A stretch of DNA of 64,000 bases from Lasiodiplodia sp. COLG20 (GCA_009801085.1 VNWV01000007.1:868001-932000), one strand, 5' to 3'. Shown: positions 51,499 through 63,029, counted from the stretch's first letter. Made by a program: numbers and translations. Notes: generated by a model not told the origin, from the sequence alone.

Positions 51499-52392
51499 TG
51501 TGCGGAGGCACGCTCGGCGACGGCATTGTCAAGCTCTCACTGCCCGCCGCGTGCCATGGACGCGGGGAGGTGGGAGCGGGAAGGTGGGCGGGTTTGGGCG
51601 CGACGGAGGGGCTCAGGTAAGGTAGTAATAAGGCAGTAAGGTGGTTTGGGAGGGGCCCGGCAAGCGGCCCAGGCGTGAGTTCGATTTGACGCTGCACGAC
51701 CAACGAGCGCGCATGCAGCCCTATGTTCCCGCAGCCGGAACGGCAGCAGCGCGACAGCAGCGCGACTACCAAAAAACACTCCCTGCGCATCGCGCTGGAA
51801 CCGCCTTTTGCCATGCTCGCAGCCACCCACCGTCCGGGCGGCGCTTTAACTACCTTCCTCGATATGCCGCACGCCCGGGCGTCAACGGCTCTGCCTGCGA
51901 CCTGGCCACTCACGCCACGTCCTCGCACACCACCTTGCTCTGCGGCGCGACTCCAACACCCTCATCCTGGGGTACTTGCGCCGGAAGATCGTCCGCATCG
52001 GCACTGCGCGCGGGTAAAGATGGGCCTAAGGACGCAGGTCCTGCCCGCCGCATGTCGCCAGACGTCAACGCCGCCGACCGCGAGCACATGACGCCTCTGA
52101 CCTCAGGCGCCCGATTCTCTGGCCCGCGGATGCTGCCTCTTTCAGCCTGAATCCGACGACGTGCTCCACCTCGCATGCCAAACACCCTCCGGAGCACCCT
52201 GCCCCGAGCACGAGCCCACCCGCTTTACTACTTTGCTCGCGGAGCCTCCTCTGCCATATACGCTGTCAATCTGTTTGAATCATTGCGGATATTGATGCCG
52301 CCATGTATAGGCCTATTTAACAAAGACTCTCCCCCCGTACCTGTGTTTCGAGTGTCAATGGTTGCAACAATAGTGTTTTGGCTTTCGTCACC
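51499..52392. other. divergent promoter region
   Basis: 0.9 kb between the divergent starts of the BLOC-1-like and esterase genes, GC-rich in the middle and AT-richer in the last 150 bp before the esterase ATG. No gene supported. Confidence 0.5.
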
Positions 52393-54113
52393 ATGCACGT
52401 TTCAAGCCTCTTTTCTATCGTGTCTCTGGCTTGCATCGCCTGTGCAACTATCCTGCAGAATGGCCAGGTCCGTGACGTGAACTTTCCCGACACAAAAATC
52501 ACTCTCGACGACTCTAGCAATTCGACCTGGACCACCTACCCGCCCAATGCCACCGAAATCGGCTACAAGGGTCGCTGGGACAGCAAGCATATATCTTGTA
52601 AGTCGAACGCTTGATCACTGAGAGCGGGGCTGACAGTTCCAGGGTGGTCGTAAGTCTCCATGAAAGCTTGAATTGCTGCTCAAACCAATCACCTTGCCCA
52701 GAGCTCCCGGTCTCAAATTTGGCTTCACTGGCGAACGCCTTGCCATTACCTTCGGACAATACACCTCCCCAGGTGTCCTCATCGGCTACCGTCTCGACGG
52801 CCAGGACTGGGTGCAGCTCTTTCATTCTCTATTCACTTTCTGCCTCTTCCACCAGCCACAATAATGGCACCGCATGGCCGCTAACCCACCCTCTGCTAGC
52901 AATTCACCAACGTAACCGCTGATTCCACCCACCTCCTCATCACCTCCAGCACTACCGGCTTCAACCTCACCAGCTCCACCACCCGCACCTTCGAGCTCCG
53001 CGTCACCAACTGGTCCCTGGGCGTGCAGATCGCCGCCGTCCACGTCTCCCGCGCCGGCGGCTCCCTCATCCGCCTCCCGCTGGCGCCCCGCACCCTCGAA
53101 ATCATCGGCGACTCGCTCTCAGCCGGCCAGTACGCCACGTACGAAGGGCTGGCCTCGTACGCCTGGGACCTGGCGGCCGGCCTGGGCGAGACCGAGTTCA
53201 GCATCACGGCGTACCCGGGCATCTGCCTGGTCGACGCCGAGTGCTGGGGCAACGCCCGCGGCCAGGTGCGCCAGTGGCGCTACGCCTCGGACACGTCGTG
53301 GCGCGCCACCGAGCTGTACGGCGCCGACCACGCCGCCGCCGAAGCCTGGGACTTTGCGGCCCACCCGGCCGCCGACGTCGTCGTCGTCAACCTCGGCACC
53401 AACGACAACAACACGGCCAACAACGTCAGCGCCGCCGCCTACCTCGACGCCTACGTCCAGCTGGTCGATGACATCCATGAGACGTGGCCCGACGCTCAGA
53501 TCGTCCTCGTCAGCTTGTGGAACGGCTTCTACCAGCTCGGCTCGTCGTGGGCGCAGGGCGGCGCCTTTGTCGACGAGATTCAGGAGGTGGCCAGGCGCTA
53601 CGAGGGCCAGGGCTTCGTGCATTATTTCAATACTACGGGCATTATGCAGCACAATGATATTGTAAGTGTGCACTCCGCTGAGCTGTTCCTTGGCATTGGG
53701 TAGATGGGGGAAATATTGGTCGGTGAAAAGGGGAAAAGGGGGGAGCAGACGGGATGAAAGGGAGGGAACGATAGAGACAGCCGGATGATTGGTTTCAAAA
53801 AGGTTTGGAGGAAAGGAAGGAAAAGAGGAGAAAAGAAAAGAAAGGAAAATAAACGGAAAAAAGAAACAAACGGAAACGCGGGTGTCGTATGCGAGGAACA
53901 TGCACTTTGCGAGAGAGAAAAAGAAGAGATTGCTGACCATGACTTGCCTGAATTCTCTAGGGACCGCAATGGCATCCTACCGACGTCGGCGCCCTCAAGC
54001 TCGCGAGCCACCTGATGCAGTTCATCAAGATCAAGTTCGACTGGGATCTGCTGGCAACCGGCCCCGAAGTCCAGCACGAGACACTGTACTGGAATGACCA
54101 GGCAAACTACTAA
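52393..54113 (+). CDS. secreted GDSL/SGNH esterase, carbohydrate esterase family 2 type
   Basis: Five exons: 52393-52597, 52643-52649 (7 nt), 52702-52810, 52900-53661, 53961-54113, 411 aa. A signal peptide (about 1-18) is followed by an N-terminal beta-sandwich-like domain containing GRWDSKHISWWSAPGLKFGF and TFELRVTNWSLGVQI, then the SGNH domain: nucleophile Ser179 in IIGDSLSAGQ, GTNDNN block, and catalytic His366 in QWHPTDVGALKLA. The jelly-roll plus SGNH layout is that of CE2 acetyl esterases, which deacetylate xylan and glucomannan oligosaccharides outside the cell. The 7-nt exon supplies most of the two Trp codons of SWWS. The third intron has an unusual GTGCAG donor; the fourth is 299 nt and purine-rich. 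Confidence 0.85.
52643..52649 (+). other. 7-nt micro-exon of the CE2 esterase
   Basis: GGTGGTC lies between an AG acceptor (TTCCAG, with CTGAC branch 11-12 nt upstream) and a GTAAGT donor; flanking introns are 45 and 52 nt. It restores SWWSAPG. Using the earlier CTGACAG acceptor would give a 13-nt exon reading SFPGWSAPG, also in frame, but the branch site then overlaps the acceptor. Confidence 0.75.
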
Positions 54114-55053
54114 GTGGCTTTAGTGTTGCACGTGTAAAAAGAGTTCTGGAGAGAACGTGCAGGCTTGGATACCCAGATACACAGAGGGATATTGCAGCCG
54201 AAGGCTTGCACGAAGATGTTTTTCTGTGTATCAGGTACCGGTCCAAGCTCGCTCGTCATGGGAAGTTGAAGTATTCGTCCGAATGTAAATATGGGGTCAG
54301 TACTCCCAGACGATAGCTTCAAAAGTTGAGTGCGCAGCTTCTCCTAAAGATGCTCTGATACCCATTTGTAAATATCAATAAACCAGGATAAAGCCATCTG
54401 GTGGCCCACGTTCACCGCATATTGCAAAAGCACGGGACTTCTGAGTTAGAAAGACGTGTAACTGGTACTTTTATTATTACTCATCTATTTCGCACGTATT
54501 AAGCAGATGAGAGCGAGCTTCGGGATACACCAACGCCTTTGCTACTGGCTAGAGGAGCTCAAGGACGTACGGTGTGGATTAAATGACAAAAACCTGGGGG
54601 AAAATAGGTGTCCAGGATCCGAAATCTAGGATTAAACATTTAGGGGTAAAGGCACTGGGGTGATACTGGGGTATAAAGGGGGGGAATTTTAGACAAACAG
54701 TCAATCTTTGCTCGGGCTGGTGAAGAAGACTCGCCGAACAGATGTTATGCAGGCAACAAAGACACCTATTAAACTCAAGGGGGAATCGGATATCAATCTC
54801 GCTAAACGATCGCTCGCTCTACACATGTTTGAAGAAAGAAAAAACGATTGGGGGTTGTTGGTGAAAGGCAAAAGGTGCTAAAATCGGATATCCCAAAATC
54901 AGAAAGCTGATCGCCGTTCCGCGCTCGCTTAAAAACAAAAACAAAAAGCATTGACCAGCAATTTAGTGATACAGAAAATACAGGGGTGGGGGAATGTGTC
55001 TTTCTATGTATTCTTTGGTTGTAGATTTTTTTTTCTCCTTGTCGGCATCTTTT
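54114..55053. other. convergent intergenic region
   Basis: Between two converging 3' ends. AT-rich with A and G runs, including several GGGGTAAA/GGGGTATA-like blocks near 54.6 kb. No gene supported. Confidence 0.5.
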
Positions 55054-58000
55054 TCAGACGCGAATGACAATGCGTACGCCGAGGGCCCGCGCCTCTCTCA
55101 CGCAGCAGGCCAGACAAGTCCGGCCCACACGTCCGACGAGTGCGTGCTCGCCGCGGTCCGCACACCACGCACGAGCCAGCAGCGCTGCGTCAGCCCCACC
55201 TGAGAGAGTGGCCGTGCAATCAGTTGGAGGCTTGAGAGCCGGTCCCGAATCAGCCGAATTACGCGGTGGGCGTGCATCGATCACGAGGACCTCGCCGCTA
55301 GCCGCTGTTTCGTCCAAAAGGGAAATCGTCGATGATGCGGGCGTGAGATGCGGTGAGCCTGCAAGAAGTTGCACCGGTGTGATTACGCGGTACTTATGCG
55401 CGACGTGCAGCGGGTGAGCGGAAACTGGCCCGCTTCTGCCACCGGTGGAGTTCCTGTTCAGGCGGCGCAGCTTCTTGTTCGTAGCGGAAGATGGCGGTGT
55501 GCACGGCCAGGCAGTGATAAACTGAATATCGTAAGTCAACGAGAGTGTGACGCTCGTTTCCAACAGATCGAAGGTCATTTGAGCTGCGTAGCTGGGCTGC
55601 GGCTCGACCTCCCCCGCCAACACCGGGCCTGGGATTTCCACCACGGGTTCCGGAAGTAGCTGCAGGCTGTTGAAACGGACTAGCCTTGCCGGCGGTTCGA
55701 TCGAATCTCTGGGCAGAGTAAGGTCTTCTCCAGTCACCTCGCTATCCGCCTTCCCCGCCAAGTAGCTCGCGTCGAGCTCAATCTTCTCTGCGCAGTCGAT
55801 CCTTGCCCTTGACTTTTTACCTGGGCTTGGCGGTGTGGTACCGTTGACGATATCGATCCATGAATCTTGGAAGCCGATCGGAACGTAAGGTGTGCTGATC
55901 CAGCCCATGCACTCTTTCGAGCCATCCATGGTTGCGAGAACCCTGCCAACGATACAACTCTTGCTCCACCAGCTGCGATCAGCGTAGATGAATCCACCAT
56001 ACAGATTAGCCAACTCTCCGAGCGCAGTCACAGCCGACCTGTCATTTTCCAGCAAAGTCGAGATAAGAAAATGCGAGATGGCTTCGCCGGGAAGGACCAG
56101 GCCAGTCAGGTAAGTCCGGCTTAGCCAGCCGCCAATATCAGTGGGTCCATTGCTCGAGCTCGAGGTGGGCTGTGAGCTATCCCTCCTGAGCAGCGAAGGT
56201 CGTGGAGGCGTGGCAGGCGTGGAGGTAACCGACGGGTGCAACTGGATGGATCGTGAGGTACTCACGCGGCTCGGGCGTGGGCGATGGAATTCTTGGTCAA
56301 AGTATCCGTTAAGGTCCTTTGGTATACGTGGAGTCGCAAGAGGCGAAGCAAGCGGCGTAGCGTAAATACTCGGCGATGGGGGTGTCCCGTTGTCCTGAAG
56401 TTTAGCTGTCAAATTGATCGAAAGTTCCCTGAGTCTAGGCCACCCGATAGTTTCGGCAAAATGAAGGAGTCCGGAAAGTTGGCGCTCTCGGTAGCGGGGC
56501 CGTAGCCAGAACTCAGTTTCCTGCGGTTCTTCAGTCTCCTCGGTAGAGCGCCCAACGTTAAGGGCGGCAAGAAACCCTCTTCTCTTCGGGGTAAGAGGGG
56601 CCGGTGTCTCCTCGCTGATTTCGATATTCTCCAAGAACCGTCTGGCCAGCACCAAGTCCCAGTCAATCTTGCGCGACTTCATGCTCGTGAAGCTGCGGAC
56701 TTCAGCTTCAGTCAAATTCAGCTGTTCCGTAACTTCCTTCACAGGGAGCCCCGAGACCGCATCCAAGCGAAGGAGGAGCTCCGAAGCCAGCAGAATCTGG
56801 AGGAGGAGCATGTCCCTTTCGCTTGGCCCGGCGTATTCCTCCGAGTCGTCAGGATCCGAAGAGGGGCTGTCCCATAAGATCCGGCCAAAACGTATCCGCC
56901 ATTCCACGAGACTGAAGTCGTTCCAAATTCCTTTCAACCTGAGAACCCGGATCAAAGTCTCGATCTGCACCTTCAGCCCAGTGGGGTCTCCTGTCGATCC
57001 ATCGTAACGAGGTGGCATCAGAAATTTACCGAAAAGGTGGGCGTACATCTCTCCAGGGGATTGCGAGTGCAGAATGGTGGTCTTGCCGGCGGTCTCCTTA
57101 AACGTCTGGTGGACTTGGCTGAGCTCCATAAGCCGTTCGTAGATCAAGCGTTGGTCAAGCCATTTGATTCCCAACTTTTCCGGCGCTTCCTCCAACAGAT
57201 CCCGATTCGCGATGGCTTCATCGTCGTTGTCCTCTAGGCGGAGGTGGTCGGATCTCGGAATCTCCAGAAAATGGTCAAAGCCAACGGTCCCAGCGTCCAG
57301 TCCCTGCGCGCTCAACATGCTCGGAATTTCCACCACGTTGATGTCGTAACCCATGGGCAGCCCCTTCTTCTCATCCTGGTGTCCAACCTGGCAAAGATGA
57401 GGCCGGAGAGTGGCAGAGGAAAAGGCTTCGTGGGACAGTTGTGGACTGTCGCTGACATCTCGAACAATGAGGGTGTCGTCGTAAGGAAAGTCAACTCTCG
57501 GGATGCGCCTGCCTTTGATCTTGTCTACAGAAAAAAGAGGGGCGCCAGCGAACAGGTTGGGGATATCGTCTTCAGTCAAGCCTGCGAGATGCATAGTGTT
57601 AGCGACTGCAGCCCCTGGCAAACTTCGGCTTAAGGGTCAGTTCCCCTGAGGATCCGACTACACAGCCATGGCGGTGAAAAGGGCAGATCACGATCACGCA
57701 CCACTCGGATCGGGAGTCGAAACATCGTCGGGAGCCTCTGATCTGGCGTCCTCGGTCTCCTCTGGCTGGGCTGGTTGGGCGGCCGGGAGGTCGGCGGTGG
57801 AGGAGGCGGCGGCGGTCGTGGACTTGTCGTCGTCGGCGGTCTTCACAAAGGACGAGCGCGAGCGGTAGTGCTTCTTCAGGCCTCTGAACGGCTCAACAAT
57901 ACGGCTCTTGCGCTGCAGAGCCAGAGTCATGTTAGCGGTGCGGGCAGCGGATAGGGGGCGGCTGCGTACCTCGGGCTCGACGATACTCGGGATGCTGGCA

Positions 58001-58143
58001 GCGCGTGGCTGCTTCTTTTCCGCGTACACGCCCGTGAAAAGCTGGCGCAGCAAGTCGCGCTTTCTCACACGCTGCACCTCGGCCTTCTCGGCAGCAGCGT
58101 CGTGCTGCTCGAGCGGCTGCCGTCTGCGCCAACCGAACGGCAT
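55054..58143 (-). CDS. large fungal-specific protein of unknown function
   Basis: Three exons: 58143-57970, 57912-57702, 57581-55054, 970 aa. The short N-terminal exons (beginning MPFGWRRRQPLEQHDAAAEK) might be mistaken for a separate gene, but a GTGCGT donor and a CTAAC...GCAG acceptor join PDPS to GLTEDDIPNLFAGAPLFSV in phase, and no ATG with good context opens the large exon alone. The middle contains LPMGYDINVVEIPSMLSAQG, an all-helical segment (DMLLLQILLASELLLRLDAV, then PVKEVTEQLNLTEAEV), a Pro/Ser-rich disordered stretch, and a conserved-looking block GGWLSRTYLTGLVLPGEAIS followed by HFLISTLLENDRSAVTALGE and LANLYGGFIYADRSWWSKSC. The C-terminus is Ala/Arg/Gly-rich. There is no enzyme motif or membrane helix that I recognise. 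Probably a cytosolic or membrane-peripheral fungal family; function not inferable. Confidence 0.8.
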
Positions 58144-59310
58144 GGTGACGGGCGGCGGAGGGAGGAGCGGCTTGGGGCGGAGTTGAGGCAAGCGCGGCGG
58201 ACTCGGTGGACGCGGCGGGATTCTTGACGGCGGCTAGTCGCAGGCGTCGACCATATACACCGCTCATTGCCCGATATCGCGCGATAATGAAGGGACGAGC
58301 GTCTGCTCGCGAAGCAAATCCAAGCTCGTGGGCCTGACTCGGCGGACGGAGGCATAGTGTGGTTCAGGAAAGCAGAGGGTGTGGTGGAGGAAAAGCTGGG
58401 CATGGGCTGCCGGTCAACGAGCAAACCGGGCCTAATCCTGGCAGCAGATCTTGGTAGGTGATAGCATGCCTGCAGGGCTTCCCGACGCGACGGCCGCGCC
58501 AGCGGGCTGATTGGTGCGCACTGGCGCGCGCCAGCTCACTTGGTGCCACATCAGGGCCGGGATCCGTTGCAGCGCTGGGGCGGCGGCTCGCAGGGCAGAG
58601 GCGAGTGCGCTGTCTGCTGCGCTGGGCGGAGGTCATGGTGGAGTCCTGAGAGTTTCTGGAACGCGTCGGGTGAGAGGGCGCGCGGACCCGGGGAAATCAC
58701 TGCCTTCGCTGGGCGTTCGAGAAGGCGCGCGGGGCGCCCGCAGCTCCGCGCTGCCCCATCGCCAACAACTGTCGCGCACTGATAGGGCCGGCCGCATCGG
58801 CGCCTCTCAACGCCTTCTTCAGCGCTGCCATCGCCGCAGCCGCCGTTTCCTCGCCAGCAGCCGCCGGGCCCGCTGACCCAGCGACGGGAGCCCGCACGTG
58901 TCGGCCCGTGCCATGGCCCCGCCGCGACGTCAACCTCGAGCGAACACTTCAGCGTCGTGCCAGCTAACCTCAAGCTTCGCACATCTCTGGGGTCACGCCG
59001 TGCCGGCTCCGCCACCGCTGCCGCGGGCGCCGATCTTGTGCGACGAAACACCCTTTGCCGCGGCGCGCTAGCCCGCCATCCTTCTGCTGTGAATCAGCCC
59101 TACCTTTCCCCATGCGGTGCTTCCTCATTACCAATTATGGCATTCCGCCGTCTGATGAGGCAGCTGCCATTGTGTGGAGAAAACAATGAAACTGCTAGAG
59201 AATTAGTGCTTATTGCGGTTTGGCGCGCTATATAATGTGACCTGATACTGGCATTGAATCAGCATCTTTGCCCGCTTTCTTCGCCTTCCAGCCTTCAAAA
59301 AATTTTCACC
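58144..59310. other. divergent promoter region
   Basis: 1.2 kb between the divergent starts of the 970-residue protein gene and the GMC oxidoreductase gene. Mostly very GC-rich; AT-rich only in the last 200 bp. No gene supported. Confidence 0.5.
59229..59235 (+). promoter_or_regulatory. TATA box of the GMC oxidoreductase gene
   Basis: TATATAA, 76 nt before the ATG, at the junction from GC-rich to AT-rich sequence. One of the few clear TATA boxes here, consistent with an inducible gene. Confidence 0.6.
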
Positions 59311-61497
59311 ATGGCATCTGAAATGTTTGACTACGTGGTGTGCGGGTAAGTCTCTCCCCGGACTGCGCAGTGGTCTATCCTCACGCTTGACCCACAGTGG
59401 CGGTACATCTGGCTGCGTCATTGCGGGCCGCTTGGCAGAAGACCTCAACGTCTCTGTCTGCGTGGTCGAGGCAGGTCCTGACAACGCAGATCTGGACAAC
59501 GTTCACATGGTCGGCGGATGGTCACAGAACTTTGACGGACCAACGGACTGGAACATCGTCTCCGAGCCATCACCTGGCCTCAATGGACGGCAGATCAAGA
59601 ACAGCAGAGGCAGGTTTCTGGGCGGATGTAGCGGTGTCAATGGCACTCTTTGCATCCGAGGTAACAAGCAGGACTACGATGATTGGGGTCTGGAAGGCTG
59701 GTCTGGCGAAGACATGTGGAAGTGCATGGCCAAGGTAAGTGTGATGTCCCGCATTACTACCCCGCACCTTGACCCTTGCGCTTTCTCTCCGGTGGTGTGG
59801 GTGATTTTGAGGCTAGCGTGATTGCCAAGGGCCTACATATAGGCGCCTAAGGCATCACATTTGGCGTGATTGGGCACCAAAAGTGTGATTGAAGCTTTGA
59901 CTGTCGGTAAACGCTCACTTACATGGCTCACGGTTGCAACGATTATATCGGGCTTATGTCTCAGAATGTAGTACTAATTCATGCAATTGCAGGCGGAGAC
60001 ATTCCATCCCAAGGATGGCTTTGAGGCAGATTTGAGCGTCCATGGAACAGATGGGCCTCTGCACACGGAGCCTCATGACCTTGCTCCGATCTCTAAGCTT
60101 CTCTTGGATTCGTTCAACGACCAAGGAGTTCCTTATACCCCAGATCTGTTCTCTACAGGTGCCTCTCCCCAGGGATGCAGCAACACAGTCCGTACAGTCC
60201 ACCAGGGTATTCGGACGACCGGAGCAGACTTCATCACGAGGGGCTACAGGCGGGAAAACATCACCATCAAGACCGAGAGCGTGGTTGACAAAGTCATTCT
60301 CGAGCCGGTAGATGGGAAGCTTACAGCCACTGGCGTCAAGATTGTGACGAAGGGCGGTGTGGAAACAACTGTCCAAGCGCGTAAAGAGATAATCTTGAGC
60401 TCGGGAGCTTATTGCAGTCCGGCCATCCTCCTACGTTCGGGAATTGGCCCACAGTCCGAACTTTCCAAGCATGGCATCCCGACTCAGGTTGAACTGCCGG
60501 GGGTGGGCAAGAACCTCATGGATCACGCTATTACCTTTGTCTTCTATGAGACCAATAAGCCCGAACTCACCAACGACCATCTGGCCTACTACGAAGGCGC
60601 CCTTGCCTCCAGCTACCAGCTGTACAAGGACACCAAAAGCGGCTTCCTCTCCACATTTCCCTTCGGCGCTTTCGGCTACGGCAGGCTCGACGACCGCTTC
60701 AAGGACCTCCCCGAGTGGAAGCAAGCCACCCCGCCGAAGGATCCACACGGTCAACCCTACGGGCCGGACCGCGACCCGATGGGCCTTCTGCGCTCGCAGC
60801 CGAATGTCGAATGGTTCAGCACAGAGTGCTACGGTGGGCCAAAGCAGTACACTGACTTCCCCGGCGACGGTCAGGGCGTTTTCTCCATGATTAGCATGCT
60901 GATGTCGCCGCACTCGCGCGGCTCCGTCACCTTGGCCAGCACAGACCCTACCGCCAACCCTGTCGTTGACCACAACTACTTCGCCGACCCACTGGATGTG
61001 CTTGTCATGGCCGAGGCGTGCCGCTGGGGCAATGAGATTGTGACTAAGGGGGCGGGCACTAAGGACTATATCAAGGGCTCGTGGCCACCTACCGAGAGGC
61101 ACCATGAATACACGACGCTGGAGGAGTGGGCCGATTTTGCGCGAAAAAATGCGACGACATGTAAGTGGTCCTTATTCGGCAGAACCAAGGCCAAAGAAAC
61201 ATGGTGGATTGCTGACCGAGGCTTAGGCTACCATGCTGCGGGAACATGCAAAATGGGAAGAGATGATGACCCGGTGGCTGTGTTGGACGCCCGACTTCGC
61301 GTGAGGGGCGTAAACGGGCTGAGAGTCGCAGACTGCAGCGTCATGCCGCTCATGAATCAGGGACATAGTAAGTTGGGATATCCGTAGAAGTATAAGCCGT
61401 TACTAACGTTGTGATAGCTCAAATGCCTGCGTACGGTATCGGCGAGAAGGCCGCAATTCTTATCAAGGAAGACGTGAAGCAACATCCTGATGCGTAG
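59311..61497 (+). CDS. GMC-family FAD oxidoreductase (alcohol/choline/glucose dehydrogenase type)
   Basis: Five exons: 59311-59345, 59398-59734, 59993-61160, 61227-61367, 61418-61497, 586 aa. FAD-binding VCGGGTSGCVIAGRL is split by the first intron near residue 12. The GMC signatures SRGRFLGGCSGVNGTLCIRG and SSGAYCSPAILLRSGIGP are present. Active-site His516 (YHAAGTCKMG) and His560 (NQGHTQMPAYGIGEKA) match the His pair of glucose oxidase and aryl-alcohol oxidase. The 66-nt third intron is a multiple of three and could be wrongly read through; removal restores ATTCYHAAGTC. There is no signal peptide, so the enzyme is intracellular and its substrate is undetermined. Such genes often belong to catabolism or secondary metabolism, but no biosynthetic neighbours are seen here. 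Confidence 0.9.
59818..59858 (+). other. 41-nt imperfect hairpin inside GMC intron 2
   Basis: Outer arms GTGATtGCC and GGCATCAC pair with one bulge; the inner GCCTA-cata-TAGGC pairs perfectly, with an additional AGG/CCT helix between. GTGATTG also recurs twice downstream in the same 258-nt intron. Confidence 0.5.
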
Positions 61498-62154
61498 GAC
61501 GATGCCCCCGGATTATGATATCGTGTAGCTAACTTGTTTGTAGTAGGAGACCTGATTCCGCTTGGGCTGCTGCTTGAGCAAATAGCTGGCATCAGACACG
61601 ACGATTGGCCCCGCTGATTTGAGTGAGACTCGTAGCCGTTACTCTGATACCGGCCAAATACGTAAGAACTGGTTCATGTTGAAATCTTTCGACCTTTCAC
61701 TTTCGTAAGACTTCAACAAGAATTTAGTCTCGTTCGTTGCAGCTTGCAAAAAATACATATCTCTTTGATAGCTGCACTTGAAGATATAGAAATTCAAGAA
61801 AAGATTTACCTGATAGTAATGTGAACTCTGTGGTGTATTGATCCAGGGTGACGTGTTTCTAGCCCAAATGAAAGTCACATATCTCTCAAGAAAAGAAAGA
61901 CATCCAGAAATGACAGGATATCAACCAGCGACGCTCACTCTACATGCCTCGGTACCGAGAACACATGTGTCTTCAGACTGTCTCCATTTTCCGGGGTATC
62001 TCTTCTGCGAGACTTGCCTACCCTCTCTATTTGGCTCGCGCCTGGTCTGTGGAGAGCATATTGTCTATTTTGCGCTCAGCTCCACAGCCTCAGATGAATT
62101 TTTGCCTCTCGTCTAACGCCTACCCGACGATGTCACTTTCACCATTGAGCCATC
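61498..62154. other. convergent intergenic region
   Basis: Between two converging 3' ends, AT-rich. No feature recognised. Confidence 0.5.
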
Positions 62155-63029
62155 TTAGTTCTTGGCGGCGTCCTTAGCAGCGGCGACGGGGTCTGCGAGG
62201 ATCTTCTTGCCGGAAGCGGCCTCCTCCTTGGCAGCCTGCTTGGCCTCGTCGCTCACGGAGTCACCCTTCTGGGACGAGCGCCAGAGCAGGATACGGGAAG
62301 TCTGGACAAGACCAACGCAGCCGAGGAAGAAGTTGACGGTAGCAAGGCTATGATTATCCAGGTTAGCTAATTCATACTGGGCTAATTGTAATAAAGTGAT
62401 TGCGACATGGTTCGGTTGAGGTGTGCACGTACAAAATGTTCTTAGGCTTAATGATCAAGCACCAGCGGGTCCAGATAGCACCGGTGGCCATCAGGGCGCA
62501 GTTCTGGGACAGAGAGAGGTTCTCGGCGGGACGGAAGAAGTCGGCAACACCTGCGAGGACAAGACCCCACTGTATCATCCATCAGCCCCCATCTTTCATG
62601 GTACAGTCATAGCGTGGGCGGAAACGTCAACGGCGCGCCGAGGGTGAAGCGACGGGCGGAATGCGATCGGAGTTATCGGGATGGTACCTTCATGACAGGA
62701 GCCCTATTGTGAATGGGTCAGCTCATGTGGTCTGCGTGGTATCTCCACTCCCCAACATGATCGCACGCGACACCAACGATATTTTTTTTTGTTGGTTTGT
62801 TGGAGCAGCGCACGCGGTAAAAGCAGGGAGAAAGGGAAACGCACCAGAAGTGGACAGTCTTGGGGCCGACAGGGCTGTTCCAGAATTTGGCAAAGCCGCT
62901 CTGAGGAGCGCCATTGGCCTCAGCCGCCGTGGACTGAAAGCGGCGTTGGGAAGTCTGGCGGAAGGCCTGGTTCCGGACCAGATTCCGGGAGAAGTTAACA
63001 ATACGGGTGGTGGGACGGAAGGCAGACAT
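62155..63029 (-). CDS. mpc2: mitochondrial pyruvate carrier subunit (MPC2/MPC3 type)
   Basis: Four exons: 63029-62845, 62703-62688 (16 nt), 62569-62433, 62347-62155, 176 aa. An Arg/Gln/Ser-rich presequence (about 1-40) is followed by the MPC domain: GPKTVHFWAPVMKWGLVLAG, DFFRPAENLSLSQNCALMAT, GAIWTRWCLIIKPKNIFLAT and VNFFLGCVGLVQTSRI, with the amphipathic and membrane helices of this family. The C-terminal tail is Lys/Ala-rich. MPC2-type subunits pair with MPC1 in the inner membrane to import pyruvate into the matrix. The 16-nt exon encodes APVMK of the invariant HFWAPVMKWG motif. The gene diverges from the NDUFA2 gene, also mitochondrial, with 215 bp between start codons. Confidence 0.93.
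62688..62703 (-). other. mpc2: 16-nt micro-exon of mpc2
   Basis: GGCTCCTGTCATGAAG between ATAG and GTACCA. It encodes the end of Trp plus A-P-V-M-K, required for the family motif. Flanking introns are 141 and 118 nt. Confidence 0.85.

Noticed and set aside
54590..54680. GGGGTAAA/GGGGTATA blocks resembling telomeric repeats
   Set aside because: Irregular spacing and sequence; not TTAGGG arrays, and flanked by ordinary genes.
57594..57621. Independent start (ATG in CTATGCATC) for the 970-residue protein's large exon
   Set aside because: This ATG lies inside a branch-site/acceptor segment (CTAAC...GCAG), and splicing from the upstream exons preserves the frame, so it is more likely intronic.
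61161..61226. Read-through of the 66-nt GMC segment as coding
   Set aside because: It is in frame, but it has a GTAAGT donor, GCTGACC branch and TTAG acceptor and would split the conserved CYHAAGTC motif.
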